Shown piece by piece: positions 13,801 through 28,200 of a DNA stretch of 64,000 bases. The DNA is taken from assembly GCF_000699445.3 (NCBI RefSeq), contig NC_067195.1:19043287-19107286 (forward strand). The letters run 5' to 3'. The stretch comes from Schistosoma haematobium. Taxonomy: Eukaryota; Platyhelminthes; Trematoda; Strigeidida; Schistosomatidae. Under the pieces are notes generated by a model. That model made no database searches and was not told the origin of the DNA. It was given only the letters and a program-made list of their open reading frames with translations. Numbering within the stretch: position 1 is the first letter of the stretch; the number at the start of each line of letters is the position of its first letter. The position numbers were made by a program, and so were the translations under genes.

Positions 13801-16800
13801 GGCACATATGTATTTGGTGCCTCCTTGTACCAATGTCTATGTGTTAAAATAAATAAACGTATATACAACACACCTGAGAAATCATGATTTATGTTTAATT
13901 AAACTATTTGCCTCAGTGCTCCATTATACTCTGATACAATGTGATTATAACTCAGTAAATCCATTTCTCCCAATTATATAATGGTGATACATTCCCGGTA
14001 TTTCTTTAGCATGTATAATTACATCACTATCCGATTCATATGGATCTGATCATTTTAACCTCATTTTGTATTGTTTTGTCCTTTGCCAAGTCCCCGCCTC
14101 GTCACTGAGTTCCATTTATTTTGAATCTGTACAGAGTTCAACTATCAACTTTTCCAACCATTGACTATTTATCGTACCTATTTGTTTTTAAACTTGTAAA
14201 ATGGGTTATTTAAATGTTTTTACCCTTATCGTCAGTTGATTTATCGATTTTTTAGTAGATTATAATTTATATCTGATTTTCTTTTAACTCATAGACCTGT
14301 TGGAATTAAACTTTCACTTGCCAGTCAACACGTTAAATCTGCGCACAGACTATTTTCTGATCGAGTTACATTTGTTTTGTGGTTAATGCGGTGTTTTGTT
14401 ACAATTTCTGGCATTGCAGATGATATCCTTGAACAGGTTTACTCAGCACTTCGTAATGCAGCTCTAATCGATCCTACGGAAATAAATACTGTTAGTTCTA
14501 CTTCATTGAATACATCTCATACTGAAGATTCGACTAGTGATACATCTTTATTAACTAAGAGAGAAAACGTATGGAGTGACGCTGATGAAGTAGAAGCTAT
14601 ATCGTGTGTAGAAATGCTCACTACTGGACGGTCATTACTCTACGAAGCATCCCGGTTGATTAAGGATTACAGAATCAGGAAAATGGTTAGTATAATTATA
14701 TATTACAAATTATGGAATATGCCTAATTTACTGGTATGCATTCATGTTAGTATTTCTCGAATCAGTTTCGATGTGCGGTATAAAAGTAATGAGCTTTTCC
14801 AAATTATGGCACAAAGCTGGTCAACTTTTTGTGAGGTATTCTCAAAACATTTGATCTAAGGCAAGAGAGAAAGTGAATGGATCTGCACCATTTCGATTCA
14901 TTCTGAGCTGTCACCAAAACTCCTTAGCCATTGGTTACAGTAATCACGCAGACCTAAATCAGGCACTTTACATCTATTAATATGACTGTCCAATTACCAG
15001 TAACTTCAAAGATTGGTGTTATATGTTGGTTTTTCCAACCCTAACATTCTTCAAACCTGCTTGTGCACCAGCAAATATTACACATCATGGTATTTATTTA
15101 TTCACATAAATACTAGTATAAATGAACACCTAAATAAACACGCGCCTCACAAACAACTGAATGAAATTGTTAAGATATAAAGGGAGGAGGGTTAACAACC
15201 AAAAATAATTAAACGAATGGTAATAAGTGAACAAGATCAGTATATAATGGCTCTTCGGTCCTTACACAAACTTTGGATAATTTTCTTACGCGAAGATCTA
15301 CGTTTATTGCCGAACTCGCGGTTGGCCAGAGAAGACTGATATATCTTGACTAACTGTGAGAAACCTGGGCTTATAAACATGACCTTTTGCGAAGTAGCAA
15401 GCGACTTTACTCGACATTTTCATGGGACCATGCAAATTCAGCCAGTGCTTGTCCATAATTTTGGGTGGGTTGTTAGCTAGGTCTGAACCTAGCTCGATTT
15501 AAAGTTTGGTTCCAAACGCTGTTGCATCCAATGCGCTTAAATTAATCCTTTTAGGAAGACCAGTTTGCTGACTAATGAAATGTAAAATAAGGTTAGTGTG
15601 AACGAGGGCATGATCAGAGTTCAGACACGTACTTTGATAGTCTTGTACACAACCACGCCAGCGGTAGCTGATCTCATTGTGATCAATCTAAGTCCACAGT
15701 GAGATGGAGATCGAGAGTGTCATGTAGCAGATCGATGATGAGTGTGTTAATAATTAGTGATAGCCAGAAACTGGTTGTAATCTGTGTGAGTTGTGGGAGA
15801 CAGTCGTTATTTAACCTGCGACTAGCAAGTCCTTAATGACCACCTAGACGCCCAATCTGCGCATCCGAATTTCCGGCTGGCACTAAAATATTTGCGAAAC
15901 GTGCTTTCTTGAGAAGATTTCCCAATTTTTGATAAAACTCATCCTTGATTGCATCGGGGTTGCATTCTGTTTAGGGAATGGGCAAATATAACGAATAGAT
16001 ATCGTTTTCCAAACCGATGTTTTCTGACTTTGATGGAGCTTTGTAATCAAATTGGACATAAGCTACTGTTAATGGGGATTCAATTGATCAGTGCTATCTC
16101 AGCTCTAGCTCTTAGTACGATATTAAAGCCGGCCAAATCGGACGAAGATGCCATAGTGTCTTCGGATTAACGCTCGCGAAATAACCTTTTATGATTGACA
16201 GATGATGAGCGAATCTGTTTTACCTTATTTGTATTAGAAATCGGTCTCGAATTTACTGCAGACGTCTATATTAACTCTAACAAAGACAGATTTTATATTC
16301 ACAATATTTCGTTAAGTAATACCGTAATACCTTTTTTGAAAACCCGTCCATCTGGTATTTCTGCGAAACTTTAAATATACGAAGTCCTTTAAGTAATATC
16401 GTTTTTCTTAATTTCCGTTCTAGTGGCACTTGTGTGATTTTCGTTCCAATTTATTCGAAAAACATATTGGCGCTATTCTACGTTTATTTGAATCTTTTCC
16501 ATTATCCACACATGAGCAAGCGAAATTGTCCGATCCAGTCAATTTCGTTTCATTAAACGAAGATGTTTATGGTTTAAACAAGCCATCGGACATAGAATAC
16601 GCAACAAAAAGTATCCCTGACGAGGAGACTTATGTGTCTGGCCAACAAAATCCTTCAAGTTAGTGTTACTCCAATATGTTGTCTCTTATTTTTACTGTTT
16701 TCTCATTCTAGACCTTTTAATAACGTATGTTGTAATCTACAGTTCAGTGCAAATACTACGTACCTCGTTAAATATTGAGTATGGGAATTAGATAGACTAA

Positions 16801-19182
16801 TAGAAGATATTTGCGTAGGAAGTTGCATTCCCGAAGGTTTAATAACAGTGCTCACAGTTTATAGTTATTCTAGGATGGTTGAACTTCCTCTAAAATTCAT
16901 TTGAGCTCTGATCGTCATTAATAGTGGAATATAAGAAACGCGTTTCATCCTAATTAGGACTCATTATCTGTATGTACTTGCATCGTAGTTTTGATTTCCA
17001 CACAGAAGCTCAAACCCAGTACTTTTCGTTTCAAACCTCAAAACATTATTCACTGAGTGTAATTTACTTGGATAGAGTCTCAATATGAATGTTATTACTG
17101 GAATGTAGGTACATCTGGTTGACTAATCCCAAATATGACGAAATGTGCGTCTTATCCACAATACATCTGTTACATAAAACTTCTTTTAAGATTGTCCACC
17201 TGATAGTTTCTCTTGTGATGAGGTAAATTTAAAATTACCCACATCTGTTTCGTTTTTTTTCAGATAATTGCACACCCAGTGCTATTGAAGTACTAAATAG
17301 AAATGAAACAATTCATTTCTTGCTACGTTCCAACAGAAGAGGATTGAAAATTGAAGGCCTACGGAGTAATTATACCATAGCGATAAGGTCAGTAATACCT
17401 CTCATATTTTTTCAACTTAGCATACGATATGTGTATATCTGTATCAGTGTAGGATTTATTTCTATTTTGAATTTGTCTACACGTCAGTACAGTACTATTG
17501 CACTAGTTTATTTAAATTTATAAAATATTAGTTAATGGTAACTAAAAATTGAAATACGGTAAACTGCTTTTCATGATTAACTGCTACATCCCACAAAGTG
17601 ACTTTCTATGAATGATTTCCTCATGAATCACAGAGATAATATATGCTATGTTCTCCGACCCGATTCAGTTTGTGTGGGAATTTAAACAAACCTACATATA
17701 TATCAGGTTCTACTTTGCTCATGACTGACCAACAGTCAATCCACGCTTTTTAATGCATTTCTAACTACCAATGCAGAGTAAGATGACTTGTAATGTACAG
17801 GAAGTTTTAATGCCGTATCTGAATGACTGTATGCATATAAGTCATCCATACAGGGATATATGCGTTGTGGTTTTGGGTAAATGAAATATATACTAATCGT
17901 TCACCTGCTTACGTAATACATTCGTTACATACTAAATTATCTTGAAACATGATTATCGGTCCTTATTTAGCTGGTTTATCCCCCCATTTTGATAATTAAT
18001 TCTTTTTTAGTTTCAGCACCATGAGTCTGAGTGGCTGGTGATTTACCGTAGATTTTCTTAAAGACTAACTACCGCATCCGATATTTGGGTCCCCTCAATC
18101 TGAATTATATGTATTCACAATACCGTTCAAATTAAATATAAATAGTACTTGAGATGGCAAAGTCTCTCTGCCCCATATTTGGTTTACATGTCGGAATATT
18201 CACTTTCCTTGCACATTTACTTCGTAAATGACAACATAGAACCGTCTTGTAATGATACCTGATAGTCAAACAGTATCCATTTGTAAAATGTTTCTTCTAT
18301 CACAACCTGGTAACTCTACAGAATATCGATATGTTATCTCAGACCTTCGGTTACTAGTAATGTTTTATTATTTGTGGATATATGGGGTCATTTATTGTTA
18401 CTAATTACTACTCACTTCAGTTAAATTAGGACAAACACAAATCCGTATCCTATTTCTAAATTTTTTGTGTGTTTCATTCTGTCATCCAGTGAATATTATT
18501 AAATTGTTATCTATTTAATTACAAATTTAGTACTGAGGTAATTATAAAATTGGCCAAATTTCTACATAATCTGCAAAAAGATATTCTAGAGCAATTGACT
18601 GATTTAAATAATGGAATTATGGCATGGCTTCATGAATGCGCTGCACAATGTATCCAAAAATCAGATTTGAATGATCTTCTAGTGATAACAAGTAATACTG
18701 ATATTGCTGATGATCATCGACCTACAATAGATAAATCTGACTCTGATAAATGTACCATTGAACCTGAGTTTATTAACAATCACTATGCCAATAACCTAGA
18801 AGAAAATATGAAGTTAACATGCAAATTGAAGGCGATTTCTTCCTCGGATGTTACAACCTTACCCAGTGAAGCAGTAAGTCACCCTTTTTTGCAAATTAAG
18901 CTATTATCTCTAAAAGCCAGATGCATTACGCTACCATCGAAAATCCTCATATATAATTTGAATTTTGCGTTCCTTAGAATTAAGTTGTTTTTCATGATTT
19001 GCATAACTTACCACTGCAAACTAGAAAACATCAATCAGTTGTTTCGTTCTCCGACCCCATCTGCGACTGATCTCAGGTCCTTAAGGCCTCGTGACTGGAG
19101 GTTTGTTTTCAGACCACTGAGCCGGAGTCCGATGGTTTACAATTCTCAATTCACTACATTGTTTACATGTCTTCCATTTTTG

Positions 19183-19253
<71 letters not shown>

Positions 19254-22200
19254 TTTGTGTGTTACCCAATATACTTTCTTGTCCACTCTTGTGTACTCGC
19301 TCAAGTAGTCAGTTGAAGTGTTAGCGCGTGGCACGTTGTGTATCATTATCAGATTTCGGACGTCGATCATTATAACACCATCTCTAAGGTGGTTTGCTCT
19401 CTATCTCAGTAGGTTATAGCTAGTGTCTATCACAGATAACTGTTTATAAATACCTATACTTTTTTGATGATGGTTGTGGTAATTTACCAAATGTCAGCTA
19501 CGTACAATAGAACTGTTTTGACGTTTACATTGAAAATCTTGACTTTACTGTTGACTGATTGTTTTTTTGAGTCCAAAATATTCCTCCATTGCCAATCTGT
19601 AAATTCTCATATGCACCAGATTCCCTTTGTTAATCACTGATGTTTATCACTGAATATGTTTTTCATTTTTGTCCTGAAATATTTTCCTTGGTTTAATTTC
19701 CGTTTGATTTTCAGAGCAATGTTTTCTCAATGTGTTCTACTGGATTTTGAGCTTAGATTTTGTTATACCTTATAATATCAGATTGTTTGTGCCCAAATCA
19801 GTAACCCTGGGACTTTGATTACCAATATCAGATTCATTTTTTATAGAAGTTGTCCAGTTACGTGATTTACTTCACGAACTGAATTTAGTTAAACAACCAT
19901 TTTAAACCGGAAACCACTGGACAGCTGTTTCGTTCTAATATGTTACTTCCCAGTGGTGAATGTCTACTACCTCACTAGTGAACGAACCAGGGGCATAAAG
20001 GCCTTTCATTTTCTATGTTAAAATATGACGATGTGTTTACTGTTTACTAACATCCAGAAGCAATTCTTGAAATCCTATTTCGAAGTCGTGACGGTGTCAC
20101 GTGTAAGTCATGTATCACCAGTAACCAACGATGCTGGAAGCGTAATATATCCAATTGAATAAAGTTGAGGATGTTAAACATTGGATTGAATCTCAGTGGT
20201 CTCATGATTGAGCGTTCATCACGATGCCTAAAGGTCCCAGGTCCGGTCGTCTGTGTGATTTTGGCTGCTCGGTACTTAGGAGTCCTACATCTGGACTAAA
20301 CGAGGTGCCTAGTGCTTACTGGTTTTAAATCGTTGTCTAACTACAACAAGCTGTGTTGTAAAACTATAAATTTTCTTTTGTTATCGTTACTCTCCGTTCA
20401 ATATTTTGCTCTCATCAACTGCACTCAGGTTGCAGAAGACTCGAAAACCGCAAATGTAGAAAAATTTATGTTGGCGAGTTTGTCTTCAAATATTGAAAAT
20501 ATATCAATTGAACCGTTGTCTGTCAATTTTTCAACAAAATGTATTCTTTCTGATTCAAGTGTAGAGTCACTTCCAGTCGAACAAAGAGGTAAGCACTGTG
20601 TCATTGTATTGCAGTTGATTAAATTTTAGTGGTTTATAAAAGTGAGCTTATAGTAAGGTGATATCACTTCTTTGGACTCTAAATTGACCCATTTAGCTTA
20701 GTTGGTAATAAGTAAACGTGTATACATTCCAATCAATACAGATTTTCTAAGCAATATACATGTTAAACATAAAGCCCCCAGCATAGAGGTACACCATTTA
20801 AAAACTGATAAGCACATGAATAGGTCAAATGAAGTATCTTTTGCTAAAAAATGAATGAAGCTTCACTATATGTATAGTGTATTTGCTTGCGAATTTATCA
20901 AGCTTGTTAATCACTTTCTAATCTTGAAATTTGTGAATTTTCGATGTAAAAAATCCATCCATCTGAGTTTGAATCAATTTCTTTTCGTGATCCTGTCATT
21001 ACTTGTTTTTATTACAAAATATGCAATGAATTATTGTGACTTCATTCAGTCATAATCAACACAGAGCCAGATATAAATGTACATTGACTCAAGTTGCTGC
21101 AGCATATCAGCACAAGGAAATGAAATCAAGCATATACGTAATCGAAGAGCATATAATATTAAGAAAAATTGAAGATAAAGATTATGCGGCTTCGAAAAGG
21201 AAAGATTTTGCAAATTAAGTAGAATGGTCCACCAGGGTCCTTGATATTTGCGTGGTTGCGGTACATGATTAATGTGTGTTATTCAGATTGTAACGAATGT
21301 AAATGCTTAGTTCTTTTGAAAACCAGTGTAACACACTCTCTTGCAGCGTGTGTTTATGGTTATGGGCCCTGAGACGGTCGAGGTTGAGGAGAGTTCTGTC
21401 ACTCTGTTAAAATTTTCTCGTAGGAATTTGCGTTTTCAACCTTTGCTAGGGAGGTCTTTCTCGTTGTCTTCAAGTGGGAGGATGTTGTTTACTAAAGTGA
21501 GAGATGCAGAATTTCCACCGAGGGGAGTTAGAAAACCGTAGTTCCAAACATGTAGTGTACTAGAGCTTCAAGATCATGAGGGAATGAGTGGCGTGTGAAC
21601 CTTGTTTTAATCACCTGCTACCATGAGACGAGAGCTCGTGACGTTGCCGCATTGTCTTGTGGATTAGACCTCTACGTCAAAAGCTTAATCAGTGCCCCTA
21701 ACAAAATCTCATTGGTACAAGATTTCATGTAGATTAAATGAAATAAAATGTACAATATTCAGGCCCATCCAACGACACTCCACTCCAGCCTGTTTATTAA
21801 TTCAACATAATTAGCGGCAATATAACAGGAACTTGTTGCAACATTGTGTATGATTGATTTTTTGCGATTTCTTTTCTTTTTCTGATTATCGCTCAGTTAT
21901 TTGCACAATAATATTAATATTTCAATGTCCTTGCCATATCTCCTCTTTATGCTAAATTTGACGTGACAACTTTGTCCGACTCACATTTGAGTTGGATCCT
22001 ACGTTATATTGTCTAATTCCAACAACATACACATCTATTCTCATGATTTTGTATTGAAATAAATAGGTAATATTATTATGAAAATGCCGAATGCTAATAT
22101 TTTTTTAATTTTAATTTGTAATCTTATACACTACGTATCTTTGTGATTTTTCATTCGTGGAAAAAATTAAAATGTGTACTAGTAAATAGTGTATGCCTCA

Positions 22201-25200
22201 TAAAATCTCTAAAAGAAAACGTGTAGATGATAACAATATCAAAAATTGTGTTTTTTAACCAATACTCTGATAACATGTATTGACAAGCAACAGCCTTAGA
22301 ATTGGTTGACTTATAAAATTAAAATGACCCAGAAAACTACTTAAACATATGTAATTATGTTTTATATTTATAAACATAGCTGAATGGTATTCAATTATTT
22401 CGTCAAACTGTGCAAACCAATGCTCTTTTGAGGTTTTGGTTAATGTTGAATAGGTAAAACCATTCGAAGTCACATATTCACATTACTATTTTATTCATCA
22501 TGATCTTTGTTTCTTATTAGTTAATGAACACTGAATATTGCTTTTGTTTTAAATATGACTCGCAGTTGCATTTTATACACATATATTAGGCTTTTATATG
22601 CTTCTCTTACTTTTAGTTAAAAAGTCATAAACACAGTAGAAGTTGCTTTTTTACTGTTCTCATTAATATAGTCTCAATCGTAACGTTTCAAACTGTGAAG
22701 TTTGGTGATACGTATCCAAATCCCATGGTGAGCATCAGTTCTCTCAAGATTAGTCAGTCAGTCAGGTCTCACCTTGTTGACAATTGCCAACTAGCATGAA
22801 CGTCCAGTGTTTCCTGTCGACTACTTCCGACCACTTACCGTCTCTACATGGTGTACGTGATGTTGAGGTATTTAGACTGATGACGACACTGCAACTTCAA
22901 GAGACTTCTGTTACCACTAAGGAGATTAGACAAACATGACACTAGTTACCACTCATCGATCAGTCATTTGTGCTCGTGATTATATATTTATAAATTGACA
23001 GATTTTCGTAAATTCTCATTATATCTCCATTGTGTTGCTCTGGTGTCATCATATCTTAACACTGTTGAGCTATTTTTTTATCACTTTATACAAATTCTTT
23101 CATTTTTCAAATTATTCGTTTAAAATAGGCCAATTCATTTTGGAACCCACTGCCCCTTCTTATCATCGATTTTATAAATCAAGCCAGAAAACGCTACCGA
23201 AAGCATTCCATAAAGCTTTACGACGTGATGTGAGTTATTATTTTTTTAATGCCTTAAGCTGATTTTTTCATATTTCAGATTTGATGATAAATGGTTATCA
23301 GTTTCTGTTTTGCATCGTTAAAAAATTTTATAACAGCTGTTAATCGTTTGTGAATAATTTGTGTAAAAACCTCAAAAAACTGAAACCTTGACATTTCAAC
23401 TAACACAATTTCCTAACTTCCTTCATATTTTGTTTGTTACACGGACTATCAATAGTAAATTCACGAATATCGTTCCTTTATTCGCTTCATGATCGACAGG
23501 TCATGTAAATCCACAGATTTCTCAAAATTCCTTAGTAAGTACATAATAAATTCAAATGAATGGTCTGCAGCCCCTCTTTAATAATCATAACTTAAGTAAT
23601 TGTGTAATTAAAAGTAACTGACCATGCAACACCACAAATAATAAATGTTCATTAGTTACTAATTAGGACTATATTTTGGTAGAATCTGTGTTATTTGCTC
23701 TGGATAGTTTATTTGCCAAAGTTTCATTATCATTTTGGACATCTTTAGAGCTTATTCCATTTATAAATTTCCAGGACATTGATTAGAAACTTCGTAACTA
23801 CATCACGTAGCTCAAAGAACACAACCACCACCGAAAGGTGGATACACGTGAACTGGAAATCGTCTTTATTTTAATCGACTTTATTTTGTGATCAGTAAGT
23901 CGATTTAATAACACTTAGTCGAAAGAAAGCATACAATTAAAATTAGTATTTAGTGAGAAATAAATGCAAAGTAAAAACTACCCAAGTATCTTATTACTCT
24001 TTTTAGTCCACCACTTTTCATCATTCTTTAATAAATTGTAATCGCGACTCGTCCATATTTCCGTCTTAGAGTTGTATTTCACAATATTGTGTGTATTTAC
24101 TTTTCTTAGTACTGTCATTAATGTTTACTCCGTTGTTTATACTAACATGAATATGATATTAGTTGTTGTGGAAAAAATCTCTAATCACTATCAGATTTGA
24201 AGAAGTTAATCCTTATTTGTGAAGATGATATTTGACATAACTACACCGCATAGAATTTAGATAATTCCAACGTTTCGTCCAGCAAACTTGTCTGAATGTC
24301 TTCAGTGTAATAATCAAAGTTAAAATTATCAAAGAATACATAACATTTAACAATCAAATCTACACTAAATACTTATTTAATCATATTCAGATAGATGTCG
24401 ACTTTAGTTAGTAGGAAATTAATTTGAGTCAGTAAGATATGAATCACGTGAAAAGTACAAAATGTGAAAATAAACGAATGAGTGATTGTGTGTGTGTGTA
24501 AGTTAATAATAGTTGTCATTTGGTGAATGACTATTAATCATTTGTTTATTCAACGGTAAAAATAAAAGTGCAAATTGAAAATATCTTCAAATATCGTTAG
24601 AAACAAGACACAAGATCAACTTTGAAGGGACCGAAATACTTCAGAATGAGTTTGGTGTGCATCAAGAAACATTGACAACAGGAGCACTATATATATGGAC
24701 CATTCAGAACAGCCTGATCAGAAGAGATGGCATTCAACTAGCCTCCTCCTAGCAAATGATCATCAACAAGTAATTTGAACCTTTTCTCTATCCACTCTGT
24801 TTATGTTACGTGCAGCCCTTTTTCTGACAGAAATTAATTCGAATATTTTAACATCATAACTATGTATTTGAAGATATTTTCAATTTGCACTTTTGTTTTT
24901 ACCGTTGAATAAACAAATGATTAATAGTCATTCACCAAATGACAACTATTATTAACTTACACACACACACAATCACTCATTCATTTATTTTCACATTGTG
25001 CACCTTTCACGTGATTCATATCTTACTGACTCAAATTAATTTCCTACTAACTAGAGTCGACATCTATCTGAATATGATTGAATAAGTATTTAGTGTAGAT
25101 TTGATTGTTAAATGTTATGTATTCTTTGATAATTTTAATTTTGATTATTACACTGAAGACATTCAGACAAGTTTGCTGGACGAAACGTTGGAATTGTTTA

Positions 25201-28200
25201 AATTCTATGCGGTGTAGTTATGTCAAATATCATCTTCACAAATAGTGTGATGTTTGTTTTTCACTATTTCGAGAACTACTAATATATTACTGATATGTTG
25301 TCTCTTTTTCGCTTACTCATCAGTAAATAAATTATTATGGATCTAAGCACACTTTAAAATGAATGTTCAGGTATATGAATTTATATGTAACAGATTTTAC
25401 TTATCAACATGATAGTTTAGAATATACAAATGATATAGTTTATTGGTAAGTTTATGTCATCAACTGTCTATATTCATGTTATAACGAATTCATAATTTTA
25501 AACGTAGTAAAAATCAAATGTTTAGTTTACAAAATAGCACATGATTGATTCTAGCTCCTTATGAATAGTAAAGTACACATATTCTTCTGGTAATATCACA
25601 GCTTTGGATTAAACGAGGATTTGTAATGTTTTAGAATCGTTCGTTTAATATCTTTCAAAAGGAATTCAGACCAACAAAAATTTAGATTGCACAGTTATTA
25701 CTATTATTAAATTTTTATTGTTCATCCACTGACGTACATCAGAAGCAGAGTGATGAATACATGTAAAACAGTACCTTATTTATTAACATCATAATTCATT
25801 TTTAAACGTCGACTGAACAATTCAAACTTCTATTTACTGTGGTGGTCTTTAAAACCCATGATGACTATTTATTTATGACTATTTCATTCAATCATTTTAA
25901 CTATTCGAAGTACAGACAAATAAATATATCTAAAGGTTAATATATATCGTTTTAATCTAGTTGAAAGTGATATTGATAAATGGAAATAAGAAGAACTATA
26001 TTATTACGTCATATAAACCAATTCAGGTTATGAAATAGATTGTTTAATTGATATTTTGTTCATTAAAGTAATATCTTTATAAAAATATCGATAAGGAAAT
26101 TTTTAAAAATAAAGTCTCGGTCACAGTGATACAGATTAAATTAATGTCAGTCAGTAGTAATGGATCTAAAATTTGTGTACTAGACAGAAAAGAGGCAAAT
26201 TAAGTTATTCCTCTGTTTTTGCTTTTATTTTAAATTGAAACATAATCCAAATTTTGAGTTTGTGGATTTACATGACCTGTTGATCATGAAACGAATAAAG
26301 GAACTATATTCGTGAATTTACTATTGATAGTCCGTGTAACACAGAATACGAAGGAAGCTACTCCACCATGGAAAACCTGGAAGCGTTAGACAGTGGATTG
26401 GTTGAGGTTAGAAATTAACACGGTTGGAAGCCGGCTCAGCAGTCTATAGGTTAAGCGTTCGCTCGCGAGACGGGATCGTGGGTGCGCACTGCTGAGAGGT
26501 CCCACAATAGGAAGAAACGGCCGTTCAGTGCTTCCAGGTTTTTCATGGTAGTGTAGCTTCAATTGACTCATGATCTCAGCTATTGAAATTCCATATATAT
26601 CACGTAGTTTATTTCTTTTCTTTTTTTTTCGATTCTGGCATATGTGTTAACTAGTCGATTGCTTAATATCATTAGTTAGGTATGTTGTTCCTCATTTTTG
26701 GGTTTCAGCAAGGGCCTACAATACTTGCGGTATAGTAACGAATGATGAAGTTACTTTCTTACGATCGGTTCTCTTCGTAATCGATAATAGCAATTTACAA
26801 ACAACATATCAACACCCCAAGAGAAGACGACTTATAGTGGTAGTGCAAGAAAATTGGTACAACTTTTATGTATACAGTAACAAAAACATGATCTTCATGT
26901 ATAGAGAAATTTAGCGAAGCAAAAGCAACAATAATCAGTCAGAGAAAGCAAAAGTCCTTGCGGAAGATTACATTAAAGAAAATACACTTGTGGTTATCGT
27001 TTCTGAAAAAAATTTCAGCATTTTTAACAAAATCTAAATATTCTAGTGATCCTCTGAGCAAAATAATAATCAGTTGTTAACAATACATAGATGTTCTGAG
27101 GTCTATTTAGCAGATTATTTCTCTTGTGTCCGGACTATAATCACCAAAAATATTATTGATATAATTACGATTTCAAATCGATTTAAACTGTTTCAAGTAG
27201 TGGAATCCAGGACTCATGTTTAATCCTATATTGGATTCGTTAGCTGTTTGTGTATGGATCTCATTGTTCACTCATTGACGCAATCCACTCAAGCTGCATA
27301 TATATTAGTAGAGACCAATCAGTTGTAATGCTTAATATTATTAACAACCAGGTAATATGAATCCTTACAAACTAGTCTAAGTTTAAGCAACGTAGGGTAT
27401 TTCACACTCCATACGATAATAAAAAAATATAAGATTAGAAAATTTTCCAAACATTTGCTTTTCTGTACGTATAATTTGAAAATTAATTCTTTCTATCATT
27501 ATAATTGCTTCTGATTGTCAACAGATCTCTCTTCTATCCACCATTCTTCCAAATGATATTATTGTTAAAGGATTCGAAGATCGGATAGATCTTTATTCAA
27601 TAATGATTATTGGTGCATCTGGTACACCGTATGAACATTGTTTATTCTTTTTTGATGTTGGTTTGCCATCAAGTTATCCTACAACCCCACCGCAGGTAGA
27701 TTATTGTTCTATTCTATGAATAATATTATTACCATATTGGCGATTAGAATTTATTTGCGTGATACGTTGGTGTTAAACTATAGATTTGTTCTCCTTTCTC
27801 GATCTAGCTCATCAAGTACAGGTTTATGTGTTGTGCTTTAAACCACTGTTTATAAGAGACCTAGTGATATCATTCAGTCACCAAAACCAAACTATAATTA
27901 GTATATCACAAACTGACCTATCTTGGCCATCCATCGATATTTGACAGGTCAATTCGTGATATCAGTATCATTTAATAATCTTCACAATTCTGTATACTGA
28001 GAGTCGAAGTAGTTGTAACAGTTTTTGGACGTGCAACCTACTGATTTAGGTAGTTCGCCACTGTCCTGCGGTTTAAATCCATAATTTTTCTCTAAGTGTT
28101 ACTGATGTGCTACTCAGCCGCTGAAATTAAAACAGGTAAAGTGGCGGGCATCGAACCTAGCAACCTATTAGTGGACAAAACACAAATGCTTCAAAAAGTA

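Larger units (their letters stand above)
12162..14294 (+). other. UBE2O intron with several repeats
   Basis: Holds the second arm of the inverted-repeat pair (12577-12829), a Smα hammerhead remnant (13085-13175), a tRNA-Thr-like sequence (13264-13338) and a mini-RTE derivative (13340-13857). 13860-14294 shows nothing recognisable. Confidence 0.6.
16659..17263 (+). other. UBE2O intron with two Smα remnants
   Basis: Contains opposed decayed Smα copies at 16920-17060 (-) and 17095-17165 (+). Confidence 0.55.
18874..20428 (+). other. UBE2O intron with (AT)n and retroelement scraps
   Basis: Contains (AT)n at 19185-19249, an RTE RT fragment at 19425-19545 (-), and two hammerhead-retroposon remnants at about 19895-20000 (-) and 20190-20330 (+). 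Confidence 0.5.
23230..27524 (+). other. 4.3-kb UBE2O intron with nested inverted repeats
   Basis: Outer inverted repeat 23417-23515 / 26261-26357 encloses inner inverted repeat 24215-24593 / 24865-25243. A hammerhead retroposon (26359-26600) and a Smα remnant (27195-27290) follow. 25244-26260 and 26600-27190 hold nothing recognised. Confidence 0.6.

Noticed and set aside
14377..14859. Stand-alone 160-codon gene at this position
   Set aside because: Its frame is continuous with an exon that starts earlier (14295) and ends at a donor (14686); the rest is intron.
18874..19308. Extension of the 18531 exon frame to a stop at 19306-19308
   Set aside because: A good donor (GTAAGT) at 18874 and the next exon's phase end the coding part at 18873; the extension runs through (AT)n.
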